Source: Nitrospirota bacterium | GTDB lineage: Bacteria > Nitrospirota > Thermodesulfovibrionia > Thermodesulfovibrionales > SM23-35 | Direction of reading: 5' to 3' | Length of the DNA stretch: 22,265 bases | NCBI GenBank assembly: GCA_029883145.1 | Contig: JAOUJR010000001.1 | Span: 1 to 22,265, forward strand | In this document: piece after piece, positions 14,376 to 21,828 of the stretch | How positions within the stretch are numbered: the first letter of the stretch is position 1 | How the letters are laid out: each line of letters begins with the position of its first letter | Made by a program: the position numbers and the translations under genes | Notes under the pieces: generated by a model | Database searches by the model: none | The model's input: the letters and a program-made list of their open reading frames with translations, nothing else | Told to the model about the DNA's origin: nothing

Positions 14376-14714
14376 TTATTCACCTATTATTTCATTCAGT
14401 CCCTCAACTATTTGAGCTAATTCCTCCGGAGAGGCTCTGCCCATCAGTTTCCCGATCCTCTCTACTGAGAGTGTCCGAATTTGACTTATTTTGACCCACG
14501 AACGCTTCGGCAAATCACCCGTATTTAACTCCAAGGTTAGCGGAAAACCAGCGCGTTGAGGTTGACTGGTAATTGCTACTGCTATCACAGTCCCAGAATG
14601 TTCGTTAAAAACGTCATGGCTTAAAATCAAAACAGGCCGTAAGCCTGCTTGCTCACGGCCTCGCACAGGATTTAAATCTGCCCAGCGAATATCACCCCTC
14701 AGTATTCGGGCCAT
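14376..14714 (-). CDS. MazF/PemK-type toxin (endoribonuclease)
   Basis: A 112-residue protein of the MazF/PemK family, which cleaves mRNA at short sequence motifs and arrests growth when free of antitoxin. Family hallmarks are RGDIRWADLNPVRGREQ (6-22), GLRPVLILS (24-32), IAVAITSQ (44-51) and WVKISQIRTLSVERIGK (72-88). The catalytic arginine and Thr/Ser of MazF are expected in GLRP and AITS and are present. Its start overlaps the end of the antitoxin gene by 16 bases, the usual antitoxin-first arrangement, which keeps the toxin coupled to the antitoxin. It looks intact. Cleavage specificity cannot be told from sequence. Confidence 0.92.
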   Translation of the reverse strand: MARILRGDIRWADLNPVRGREQAGLRPVLILSHDVFNEHSGTVIAVAITSQPQRAGFPLTLELNTGDLPKRSWVKISQIRTLSVERIGKLMGRASPEELAQIVEGLNEIIGE

Positions 14715-14941
14715 TCAGTCAAATCCTTAGTTAAACCTTCTTCTGCCATCGCCTTTTCAAAGTTCGGGTCAAGCTTTCTACATTCTCTTGCTAAACGGCT
14801 ACGTTCTATTCTTTCCAGCTTTTCTTTTACGGCTTCCTGGATTGCTTGACTCCGACTGGAAAACATGTGTCCTGTGACGAGGTGGTCTAATCGTTTGACA
14901 GAGTCTTCTTCCAGAGTTATTGCAATTTTTGTCTTACTCAT
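14699..14941 (-). CDS. Ribbon-helix-helix antitoxin (MazE-like)
   Basis: An 80-residue protein. The N-terminal half (KIAITLEEDSVKRLDHLV, then SSRSQAIQEAVKEKLER) fits a ribbon-helix-helix DNA-binding fold: a beta strand, then two helices. The acidic C-terminal half (DPNFEKAMAEEGLTKDLTEW) is the kind of flexible tail that wraps the toxin. GGAGG lies about 6 bases before the ATG at 14941. It precedes and overlaps the MazF-like toxin gene. As usual for such pairs it should repress its own promoter, and a small palindrome is present there. Confidence 0.9.
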   Translation of the reverse strand: MSKTKIAITLEEDSVKRLDHLVTGHMFSSRSQAIQEAVKEKLERIERSRLARECRKLDPNFEKAMAEEGLTKDLTEWPEY

Positions 14942-14953
14942 AATTCGCCTCCG

Positions 14954-14989
14954 TAGTATTACTATATATCATACCAATAAAAAAGTCTA
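14954..14989 (-). promoter_or_regulatory. Toxin-antitoxin promoter with overlapping operator
   Basis: Minus-strand TAGACT (14989-14984) and TATAGT (14966-14961) with a 17-base spacer form a plausible promoter. The palindrome TAGTA-T-TACTA (14954-14964) overlaps the -10 box, a good position for autorepression by the ribbon-helix-helix antitoxin. Inferred from motif and position. Confidence 0.5.
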
Positions 14990-15036
14990 CTTAAGCTCGA
15001 TATTCCCTGTAGACTTGCTAAAGTGTTCCCTTGTTT

Positions 15037-15166
15037 GTCATTCCGCACTTGATGCGGAATCCAGGGTTTCCCGTGAAAACGGGAATCCAGTTCCTTTAGT
15101 TCCCCGCTTTCGCAGGGACGCCCCGTACTTGATACGGGGCTGGATTCCTGCTTTCGCAGGAATGAC
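15037..15166. repeat. 130-base composite palindromic element
   Basis: Bounded by GTCATTCC (15037-15044) and its reverse complement GGAATGAC (15159-15166). Inside are four clear hairpins in tandem: TTCCGCA/TGCGGAA, TTCCCGT/ACGGGAA, GCCCCGTA/TACGGGGC and ATTCCTGC/GCAGGAAT, with a weaker one between. This is the look of dispersed, non-coding palindromic repeats (REP or MITE-like) common in many environmental bacterial genomes. It lies between the antitoxin gene and the HNH gene. I see no gene in 15167-15348. Confidence 0.8.
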
Positions 15167-15348
15167 GCATACGCATAGTTACATGTATATTCAGATACCT
15201 TGTGGTCTTACCGCAGGGTTTTTACTGGTTTTTAATTTTTGTGGCATAACTGTTCCAGCACAAAAGAAGTCCCGACCAATGTCAGGATTTGGTAAGTCTT
15301 TTGCAACGTGTTAGCCATCCGTTGCAGGCAGTCATAATCCATTTAGTT

Positions 15349-16020
15349 CTACAGATTGCTTTTCCCGATGTTACATTGTTCACAAAGTGTTTGTAAATTT
15401 TCTATTACAGTTTCTCCACCTTTGGACCATGAATGTATATGGTCAATCTGCAAGATTACACCAATATGGGTAGCTGGACTTCTGCCGCACATTTGACATT
15501 TAAAATTATCTCTTCTCATAACAAAAAATCGCATGCGCCATGAAATCTCCCTTTTCGTTTTGTGCAATCTTTCCACAGGTGTTATTTTCGGTTGGCGGAC
15601 AACAGGGATTTCCTCTATGTTTTCTGGTGACTGATTTACAAAACTAATAAAGCTTTTTAGTGCATTGCGCCATGAACCAAACCTTCGCGTATATGCTTTT
15701 ACGCCATAACGTGAAAGAGGCTTTTTCATCTCTCTAAATCTTGGCTGTTGCCCTAATGTTCGCCAAACCGCCTCCAGATTTTCAAAAAGTTCCTCCACGG
15801 TAGTGCCATATTTGATCGACTTTTCCAGTCCAGACAATTCTAAAACTTGTAACCAAGAATCAAATCTCTTAAAAATTGTTCGAGAATGAAATTTCCCATA
15901 TTTATCATACTCGCGTGTTGTAAGGGTATTTTTGTTCAATCTTTTTGCTACAGCGCGGGCATCCTCTATGAATTCTTCAAGTGGCGTATTTCTTTGAAAA
16001 TTATCTAATTCAAATTTCAT
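15349..16020 (-). CDS. HNH endonuclease with homing-type DNA-binding repeats
   Basis: A 223-residue putative DNA endonuclease. Two N-terminal repeats (about 8-66 and 73-126) share the pattern of a helical block, a Y/F-G-K/V stretch and RFxSWxxAL (KRFDSWLQVL, RRFGSWRNAL). This resembles the homing-endonuclease-associated HNH repeat thought to read DNA. The C-terminus is an HNH nuclease: Cys175-x2-Cys178, LQIDHIHSWSKGG with catalytic His194, Asn208 in ENLQTLC, and Cys213-x2-Cys216, ending NIGKSN. GAGG lies 3 bases before the ATG. It is free-standing, not in an intron or intein that I can see, and lies beside a repeat and a toxin-antitoxin pair, so it is likely mobile. A restriction-like or repair role is possible but unsupported. 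Confidence 0.85.
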   Translation of the reverse strand: MKFELDNFQRNTPLEEFIEDARAVAKRLNKNTLTTREYDKYGKFHSRTIFKRFDSWLQVLELSGLEKSIKYGTTVEELFENLEAVWRTLGQQPRFREMKKPLSRYGVKAYTRRFGSWRNALKSFISFVNQSPENIEEIPVVRQPKITPVERLHKTKREISWRMRFFVMRRDNFKCQMCGRSPATHIGVILQIDHIHSWSKGGETVIENLQTLCEQCNIGKSNL

Positions 16021-16157
16021 AAGCCTCAGTGTAACTCCTATGACTTAGGATACTCTTTAATATTTCTTGTCTCCACCTGCAATGAGCAACTAACTTGTTC
16101 GTTTCCGAACTGCTTCGATAAATTTTATCACATATCACCTCTTCTTGAGCATGAAGG

Positions 16158-17174
16158 TTATGTTGCTAAATTTTTCTTAATTACTTCATAAACCTTCTCT
16201 ACTGACAGGTTATTCATGCACTTTATATCATCACATGTCTTCTTGAAGCACGGTGCACATGAAGTATCTTCCTTAATCACGGTATGTCCTTTTCCGTAAG
16301 GTCCTGTTCTTTTTGGGTCTGTAGGTCCGAAAATGGCAAAAACAGGGATACCGAGGGCTGCGGCAATATGCATAGGACCTGAGTCATTGCTCACCACAAA
16401 GCGTGCACCTCTCATTACTTCTATCAATCCCTTCAGCTCTGTCTTCCCTGCAAGAGATATTGCCTTCCCATTTGAATGAGCAACAATTTCATTTGCAATT
16501 TTTGTGTCTCCCTTGCCCCCTATGATCACTGTCTTTAAAGGAAGTAGCGATGAGAGTTCTCCAAACTTCTCTGAAGGCCATCTCTTGGTTTTCCATCTTG
16601 CACCAGGGACGATGACAGCATAATCCTCAGAAAGTGATGAGTGATGAGTGACAGGTGACGAGTTAAAAGATAATGGGAAAGGAAAACATATGTCTGTTGT
16701 TGTACATCCTAAAAAATCTGCAATCTTCAAATATCTGTCAATAGCATGAATATCCTTTCCACCCTCAATTTTATGAGTATAAAAGAATCTGCTTCCCTCT
16801 CTTGCCTCTTTAAAACCAACTCTTAATGGAGCACCTGTCATCATAGTAATGATACCACTCCGTAAAAGTCCCTGAAGGTCTACGACAATATCAAAATGTT
16901 CTTTTCGTAATTTCCTGAAAAGGGCATGAAGTTCTTTAAATGAATGAGGAATATGAGTTGTCTTTTTCCACATGTCCTTATTTATCAACCAGATTTTATG
17001 TATCATTGGATGTCCTGTGAGAAGACCTTCCAGTCCCTTTGCAATAACCCAGTGAATCTCTGCTTTTGGAAATCGCTCTTTCACTGCATTCAAAAATGGC
17101 AGGCTGTGCACCACATCACCGAGAGAGCTTGGCTTCACGATAAGTATTTTTTTAGGAGTTTTTATTTTTTGCAT
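16158..17174 (-). CDS. waaC: Lipopolysaccharide heptosyltransferase I-like (GT9)
   Basis: A glycosyltransferase of family 9 that adds heptose from ADP-heptose to the inner core of lipopolysaccharide at the inner face of the inner membrane. N-terminal domain: IVKPSSLGDVVHSLP (12-26) and VVDLQGLLRSG (97-107). C-terminal domain: VPGARWKTKRWP (189-200), VSNDSGPMHIAAALG (261-275) and FGPTDPKRTGPYG. The cysteine-rich CAPCFKKTC region is shared with its neighbour. The first of the two heptosyltransferases usually reads SSLGD, hence the type I call; the exact sugar and acceptor are inferred. The linker between the two domains (about 173-182) is encoded by a heptanucleotide repeat. It follows the fused heptosyltransferase gene by 6 bases, with AAGG 4 bases before the ATG. 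Confidence 0.88.
   Translation of the reverse strand: MQKIKTPKKILIVKPSSLGDVVHSLPFLNAVKERFPKAEIHWVIAKGLEGLLTGHPMIHKIWLINKDMWKKTTHIPHSFKELHALFRKLRKEHFDIVVDLQGLLRSGIITMMTGAPLRVGFKEAREGSRFFYTHKIEGGKDIHAIDRYLKIADFLGCTTTDICFPFPLSFNSSPVTHHSSLSEDYAVIVPGARWKTKRWPSEKFGELSSLLPLKTVIIGGKGDTKIANEIVAHSNGKAISLAGKTELKGLIEVMRGARFVVSNDSGPMHIAAALGIPVFAIFGPTDPKRTGPYGKGHTVIKEDTSCAPCFKKTCDDIKCMNNLSVEKVYEVIKKNLAT
16634..16661. repeat. Heptanucleotide tandem repeat inside waaC
   Basis: Four seven-base units on the plus strand: GTGATGA, GTGATGA, GTGACAG, GTGACGA. On the coding strand they encode a polar stretch (PVTHHSSLS) in the interdomain linker. Since seven is not a multiple of three, loss or gain of a single unit would shift the reading frame. 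Confidence 0.75.
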
Positions 17175-17180
17175 ATAACC

Positions 17181-18728
17181 TTAGCCCTGGAGTAATAACT
17201 CATGATTTTTTACTATCCAGTTCACAGCCTCGGTAAGGTTCTCCGCAATAAAATCAGCATATAGTGAATCCTTTACCACACCTGTCTTCACCAGAATTCC
17301 CTTTGCACCCACTGCCTTTGCGAGAAGCATCTCTGTTTCTTTATCTCCTACAATAAAAGATTTTTTAAAGTCTATCCCATGTTGAGCCCTTGCTTTAAGA
17401 AGCATTTGAGGTTCGGGTTTTCTGCAGGGACAGTGTTCTTCTGGATGATGCGGACAAAAGTAAAAATCATCAAAGTTGTATCGTTCAATAAAAATATTAT
17501 TTATATATCGGACAAAATCTTCTTCAATAATTCCTTTCGCAATACCTGATTGGTTGCTCACCCCGATGAGTTTAAACCCTCTTCCTTTAAGAGACTTTAC
17601 CTCCTCAATGTCTAAGAAAGGATGGAAGTCATCATACTTATTGAGATAGCCCACATCTTTACAGAGGGTCCCATCCCTGTCAAAAAAAACTGCAGGCCTG
17701 TCTGGCAATATCTTTTTTATTCCATGATACACATCATCTGAGGTTATTGCATACATACATCTTAAATCATTATCTTTACACGTACGTTCAAAACAGGGAC
17801 TGCATGAGATATCAGGATGTATTACCACGTTACTGCCTCCGTCTGCCTTGGGCAGAGGGCCTGTCAATTTTGGATCTGTAGAACAAAATAGTGCAACAAG
17901 AGGTGTTCCTACTGCATAGGCAATGTGGAGTGGACCTGAATCATTGGTAAGAAAGACATCACATTCTGAGATGAATGAAATAAGTTCCCGCAGAGATGTC
18001 CTTCCTGCGAGAAGGAGTTTATTTTCAGGGATATGTTTATCAATTTCCTGTGCAATGTCTACTTCATTCTTTCCCCCAAAGATTATCACACTTCCGTCAG
18101 TATCTCGTATAAACCAGTTCGCAATCTCAGCAAACCTCTCAGGAAACCACCTCTTCGCAGAACCATATGTTGCACCAGGATTAATTCCTAAGACAGGTCT
18201 TTTGATATCTTTCAATAGCTTTCTCGCACTCAATCGTTCATCAAGTGTGAGATATATGTAGGGATCAGAATATTCTTCTTTTATTCCTAACTGTTCAAGA
18301 AGATTCAGGTAGTAGTTCACCTGATGTACTTTCCCTGCATTTTGAGGCACGGGGACTGCTGTGGTAAGAAGAAAACCTCTGCCATCACTGCGATACCCTG
18401 TTCTCTCCTTTATTCGCGCAAGAAATGTAATCAGGGCAGCATCAAATGCATTTTGAAACAAGATTGCACTGCAGAAATCTTTTTTATTCAACATCCATGA
18501 AAGTTTTATTTTTCCGATAATGCCTTTGTGTTCATCGTTGTAAATTATTATTTCGTCTACATTTGGGTTATTTTCAAAGATCTGTGATACCCACGGTTTT
18601 ACAAGGATAGAGATTTTTGCTTCAGGCATGGCTTTTCTCAGGGACCTTAATGCAGACAGTGTCATTACCGCATCTCCTATCCAGTTCACTCCCCTGACAA
18701 GTATATTCCTGCATGATTTGTTCAACAT
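17181..18728 (-). CDS. Heptosyltransferase II fused to heptose bisphosphatase GmhB
   Basis: A two-enzyme fusion of 515 residues from the ATG at 18728. Residues 1-340 are a family 9 glycosyltransferase of the WaaF type: NILVRGVNWIGDAVMT (8-23), GATYGSAKRWFPERF, LTNDSGPLHIAYAVG (260-274) and CSPCFERTC. Residues about 343-515 are a HAD phosphatase like GmhB, which removes the 7-phosphate from heptose 1,7-bisphosphate. It shows FFDRDGT with Asp350 and Asp352, VSNQSGIAKG, the zinc loop CPHH...CPC (Cys425, His427, Cys433, Cys435) and FIVGDKETEM. One protein thus carries a step in making ADP-heptose and the step that uses it. A TTG at 18746 would add six residues but lacks a ribosome-binding site. 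The preferred ATG matches the family start, though GAGG is 12 bases away. waaC follows 6 bases after the stop. Confidence 0.92.
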   Translation of the reverse strand: MLNKSCRNILVRGVNWIGDAVMTLSALRSLRKAMPEAKISILVKPWVSQIFENNPNVDEIIIYNDEHKGIIGKIKLSWMLNKKDFCSAILFQNAFDAALITFLARIKERTGYRSDGRGFLLTTAVPVPQNAGKVHQVNYYLNLLEQLGIKEEYSDPYIYLTLDERLSARKLLKDIKRPVLGINPGATYGSAKRWFPERFAEIANWFIRDTDGSVIIFGGKNEVDIAQEIDKHIPENKLLLAGRTSLRELISFISECDVFLTNDSGPLHIAYAVGTPLVALFCSTDPKLTGPLPKADGGSNVVIHPDISCSPCFERTCKDNDLRCMYAITSDDVYHGIKKILPDRPAVFFDRDGTLCKDVGYLNKYDDFHPFLDIEEVKSLKGRGFKLIGVSNQSGIAKGIIEEDFVRYINNIFIERYNFDDFYFCPHHPEEHCPCRKPEPQMLLKARAQHGIDFKKSFIVGDKETEMLLAKAVGAKGILVKTGVVKDSLYADFIAENLTEAVNWIVKNHELLLQG

Positions 18729-18816
18729 ATAATAGTTTAACCTCAATCATACAGAAATTTCATGGCAAAGACATGACTTTTTCTTGACCGGAGATTCAAT
18801 CCACAAGTAAAATTGT

Positions 18817-18845
18817 TTCAAGTCTTTTAAAATAGTTATTATAAA
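18817..18845 (+). promoter_or_regulatory. Weak candidate promoter for ftsY
   Basis: TTCAAG (18817-18822) and TATAAA (18840-18845) with a 17-base spacer. If used, transcription starts near 18852 and the palindromic element at 18854-18974 would form most of the leader. The -35 match is poor, so this is tentative. Confidence 0.3.
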
Positions 18846-18853
18846 CCAGAGTT

Positions 18854-18974
18854 CAGCGATAAGGACATTAGAACAGTATCTGCATTGTCATTGCGTGCAC
18901 CCAGCGGGTGCGTGGCAATCACATTTTCCATAGGGCGAGATTGCTTCGTTTCACTCGCAATGACGTTATCGCTG
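18854..18974. repeat. Nested palindromic repeat before ftsY
   Basis: GTCATTGCG (18887-18895) and CGCAATGAC (18956-18964) bound a 78-base element with internal hairpins (GCACCCAGCGGGTGC, and an arm GCGTGGCAATC against GAGATTGC). This type is widespread in environmental bacterial genomes. Outside it is a further inverted pair, CAGCGATAA (18854-18862) and TTATCGCTG (18966-18974). The whole lies in the gap between the heptosyltransferase fusion and ftsY; no gene is visible in the gap. Confidence 0.75.
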
Positions 18975-19011
18975 GATTTAAATAAAAAGTAAGTAATTAA
19001 ATGGAGGGACA

Positions 19012-19917
19012 GTGGGATTTTTTGAAAGGCTCAAAGAGGGTCTCACAAAGACGAGAAAAGGATTTGTTGAAAAGGTAGAGTCTCTATTCACCGGTCGAAA
19101 GATTGATGAAGAAACCCTCGATGAACTTGAAGAGATACTCATTGCATCTGATGTGGGGACAAATGCTTCAGCAGAAATCATAAGAACAATCAGGGAAAAA
19201 TCCGAGAAAGGTGAAATCAGTGATGTAGATTCTGTAAAAGAATTAATCAAGAAAGAGATGGTATCTCTCCTTGGCAATTCGCAACCCATTACAGTCTATG
19301 GAGATAAGCCTTTCGTGATTCTTGCTGTTGGTGTAAATGGTGTGGGGAAAACGACAACCATAGGGAAACTTGCATACAGGTTCCACTCTCAAGGGCTCTC
19401 TGTTATACTTGCTGCAGGAGATACGTTCAGGGCTGCGGGAATCGAGCAGCTCGAGATATGGGCGAAAAGGGCAAATGCTCAGTTTGTGAAACATCAGAGC
19501 GGTTCAGATCCTGCTGCAGTTGCCTTTGATGCCATTGCTGCAGCCAGGCATAGAGATGTTGATGTGGTGATAGTGGATACAGCCGGCAGGCTGCACACAA
19601 AAAGCCCTCTCATGGAAGAACTCAAAAAAGTGAGGAGAGTCATTGAGAAGACAATGGATGGCGCGCCTCAGGAAATTCTTCTTGTGGTTGATGCAACGAC
19701 AGGTCAGAATGCTTTGAGACAGGCAGAGATGTTCAATAATACGATTGGAGTGACAGGTGTTGCCCTTACAAAACTTGATGGTACCGCAAAAGGCGGAATC
19801 GTTTTTGCAATAAAGAAGGACTTTGGAATACCGGTGAGACTTATAGGAGTTGGTGAAGGCATGGACGACCTTCAGGACTTTAATCCGCAGGAGTTTGTAG
19901 AAGCGCTTTTTTCATAA
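19012..19917 (+). CDS. ftsY: Signal recognition particle receptor FtsY
   Basis: GTPase that docks ribosome-SRP complexes at the membrane for insertion of inner-membrane proteins. The 301-residue protein has an N domain (1-90, helical bundle with ALIASDVG-like EILIASDVG) and the G domain: GVNGVGKTT (107-115), GDTFRAAGIEQL (136-147), IVDTAGR (187-193), TKLDG (253-257) and a C-terminal GVGEGMDDLQDF. It lacks the long acidic A domain of E. coli FtsY and so has the compact form. It starts with GTG at 19012, with GGAGG 5 bases upstream. It stands alone on the plus strand. Its last 38 bases overlap the end of the convergent PBP1A gene. Confidence 0.97.
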   Translation: MGFFERLKEGLTKTRKGFVEKVESLFTGRKIDEETLDELEEILIASDVGTNASAEIIRTIREKSEKGEISDVDSVKELIKKEMVSLLGNSQPITVYGDKPFVILAVGVNGVGKTTTIGKLAYRFHSQGLSVILAAGDTFRAAGIEQLEIWAKRANAQFVKHQSGSDPAAVAFDAIAAARHRDVDVVIVDTAGRLHTKSPLMEELKKVRRVIEKTMDGAPQEILLVVDATTGQNALRQAEMFNNTIGVTGVALTKLDGTAKGGIVFAIKKDFGIPVRLIGVGEGMDDLQDFNPQEFVEALFS

Positions 19918-21712
19918 ATTCGATCCATATCGGAAGTGCTGCCCTTGAACCTGTTTCCCTTTGACCAATTGGTGTGTGGTCATCTCTTCCAACCCAGACA
20001 CCAACAACAAGTCTGTCATCAAATCCTATGAACCATGCATCCGTGTAATTATTTGTTGTCCCGGTCTTTCCATATACAGGCCTGCCAAGCTCTTTTGCCC
20101 TCTGCGCTGTTCCTTCTTTTATAACCGCATTGAGTGCTTGCTTCATCTCCCCGATACTCTCTTTATCAATTACCTCATTTATCTCAGGTCTGGTTTCTTC
20201 AAGAACTGCGCCATCTCTATTCATTATTCTCTCATAAGTGATCGGCTCTATAGTTGATCCTGTTGCAAAAGTAGAGTATGCAGAAACCATGTCCATAAGG
20301 GTGACATCAGAGGCACCAAGTGCAGTCGGCAGGTAGGGCTGCAGAGTGCACTTAATACCGAGCCGCTGAGCAGTCTCTATGACATTTTTTATGCCGACTC
20401 TGTCAGCGACCCTGATAGTCGCAGAATTTAAAGATTTCGCAAGTGCTGTTTTGAGGGTAACCACTCCATAGTATTTCCCATCGTAGTTTTTAGGAGACCA
20501 GACCTTACCCTGACGTGAACCTTTGAACGATATCGGCGAATCAATAATTGTATCTTCTGATGCCATTCCATTCTCAAATGCGGTGAGATAGACAAATGGT
20601 TTGAATGCTGAACCTGGCTGTCTTAATGCCTGTGTTGCCCTGTTGAACTGGTTTTTCCAGAAATTAAGACCGCCTACCATTGCTTTTATATGTCCTGTCC
20701 GGAGATCTAATGCGATTAATGATGCCTGAACTCCGAGCTTTACTCTTTTCTCAACTGCCTCAATCCCTTTTTTTACTGCCTCTTCTGCTATATTTTGCAT
20801 CCTGTGATCAATAGTTGAGTAAATCTTGTACCCTGCAGTGTATATTTTATTGCCATATTGTTGTTCAAGCCTCTGCCTCAAAGATTCTATGAAATAGGGT
20901 GCCTCATATTTCCTCATATGTGGTGTCTTTGGTAGAGGTTCATTCATTGCCTTGTCAAATTCTGCCCTGGTGATAAAATTATAATTAAGCATCTTTTTCA
21001 ATACAACAGAACGCCTTTCCATTGCCTTATCGGGTCTTTTAAAGGGAGAGAAAAGAGAAGGTGCTTTAGGAAGCGAGGCGAGGAGCGCTGCCTCTCCAAG
21101 AGTAAGTTCATTCACTGATTTTCCAAAATATGTCTGTGAAGCTGCCTCAATACCATATGCCCTTGTCCCAAAGTATGCCTGGTTTAAATAGAGACCGAGG
21201 ATTTCATCCTTTGTATAGTGTCTTTCTATCTTAATAGAGAGCACTGCTTCCTTCAATTTCCTTTTTATTGATCTTTCACTTGTAAGAAAAAGCATCCGTG
21301 CAAGCTGTTGGGTAATAGTGCTTCCTCCCTCAACAATGCCTCCGGCCTTTATGTCATGCCATAGTGCCCTCGCTATGCCTATTAAATCAACCCCGGGATG
21401 AGCATAAAACCTGATGTCTTCTACAGAAATGAATGCCTTTTTCAAATGGTCCGGTATCTGATAATGCGGGATAAATGTCCTCCGTTCAATGTAGAGTTCC
21501 GCAATAACTTTTCCTTCACTTGAATAGACTCTGGATGATTCTATCGGTGTGTATTCCTCAAGTGTTTTAATTTTTGGGAGGTCAAAAATAATCCAGTATA
21601 CAGAACCGCAGAGAATACCCACAAGAGCAGAAGAGATAATAAAGGCAATGAATATTTTTTTGGAGAATGACATTTTCTTCGCTTTTTCGACTTCCAGCTC
21701 GGGTCTCCTCAT
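19880..21712 (-). CDS. mrcA: Penicillin-binding protein 1A, class A
   Basis: Bifunctional peptidoglycan synthase anchored in the inner membrane with both active domains in the periplasm. The 610-residue protein has a membrane helix (about 19-43). The glycosyltransferase family 51 domain shows SVEDIRFYAHPGVD with catalytic Glu98, EGGSTITQQLARM and KEAVLSIKIER. The transpeptidase has the SxxK motif GSAFKPF (nucleophile Ser368), SLN (427-429) and KTGTT (549-553). It is shorter than E. coli PBP1A (about 850) and lacks its large insert. The ATG at 21712 has no Shine-Dalgarno sequence but sits 6 bases after a TATAAT box; an internal ATG at 21673 is an alternative start. The gene converges on and overlaps ftsY. 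Confidence 0.95.
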   Translation of the reverse strand: MRRPELEVEKAKKMSFSKKIFIAFIISSALVGILCGSVYWIIFDLPKIKTLEEYTPIESSRVYSSEGKVIAELYIERRTFIPHYQIPDHLKKAFISVEDIRFYAHPGVDLIGIARALWHDIKAGGIVEGGSTITQQLARMLFLTSERSIKRKLKEAVLSIKIERHYTKDEILGLYLNQAYFGTRAYGIEAASQTYFGKSVNELTLGEAALLASLPKAPSLFSPFKRPDKAMERRSVVLKKMLNYNFITRAEFDKAMNEPLPKTPHMRKYEAPYFIESLRQRLEQQYGNKIYTAGYKIYSTIDHRMQNIAEEAVKKGIEAVEKRVKLGVQASLIALDLRTGHIKAMVGGLNFWKNQFNRATQALRQPGSAFKPFVYLTAFENGMASEDTIIDSPISFKGSRQGKVWSPKNYDGKYYGVVTLKTALAKSLNSATIRVADRVGIKNVIETAQRLGIKCTLQPYLPTALGASDVTLMDMVSAYSTFATGSTIEPITYERIMNRDGAVLEETRPEINEVIDKESIGEMKQALNAVIKEGTAQRAKELGRPVYGKTGTTNNYTDAWFIGFDDRLVVGVWVGRDDHTPIGQRETGSRAALPIWIEFMKKALLQTPAD

Positions 21713-21718
21713 TGATTA

Positions 21719-21747
21719 ATTATACCCTATCATAAGTTATGTATCAC
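21719..21747 (-). promoter_or_regulatory. Promoter of the PBP1A gene, probably leaderless
   Basis: Minus-strand GTGATA (21747-21742), 17-base spacer, and TATAAT (21724-21719), four and six matches of six. Six bases separate the -10 box from the ATG at 21712, placing the predicted start point on the A of the ATG. Confidence 0.6.
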
Positions 21748-21771
21748 AGAGTTCAAATGAAAAGGCGTTTG

Positions 21772-21828
21772 CCCCGTAGGAACTCCCAACGGCCATGGGG
21801 ATAATAAATCCCGGTGGAATTTACGGGG
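21772..21828 (+). other. Structured intergenic element upstream of leuD
   Basis: CCCCGTA (21772-21778) pairs with TACGGGG (21822-21828). Nested inside, CCATGGGGAT (21793-21802) pairs with ATCCCGGTGG (21808-21817) in nine of ten positions around an AATAA loop. There is no poly-T tail, so it is not a simple terminator. I could not match it to a riboswitch or T-box class I know. It lies between the PBP1A and leuD promoters and could be transcribed RNA, a DNA cruciform or a dispersed repeat. Confidence 0.45.

Noticed and set aside
14865..15314. 149-codon plus-strand frame over the antitoxin start and the palindromic element
   Set aside because: Antisense to the antitoxin gene and runs through non-coding hairpins; translated repeat sequence.
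15209..15325. Open stretch on the minus strand reading roughly HVAKDLPNPDIGRDFF and onward to GI, about 39 codons
   Set aside because: Looks somewhat protein-like but has no good start or ribosome-binding site, is very short, and the mirrored plus-strand frame is open too; not enough to call a gene remnant.
15302..15334. GCAACG...CGTTGC inverted pair with GTTAGCC, reminiscent of an integron attC site
   Set aside because: The core sites do not match the attC consensus (RYYYAAC and GTTRRRY) and there are no integrase or cassette features.
21755..21805. Short ORF before leuD that could be a leader peptide (MKRRLPRRNSQRPWG)
   Set aside because: No ribosome-binding site and no leucine run as expected of a leu attenuator; better explained by the structured element.
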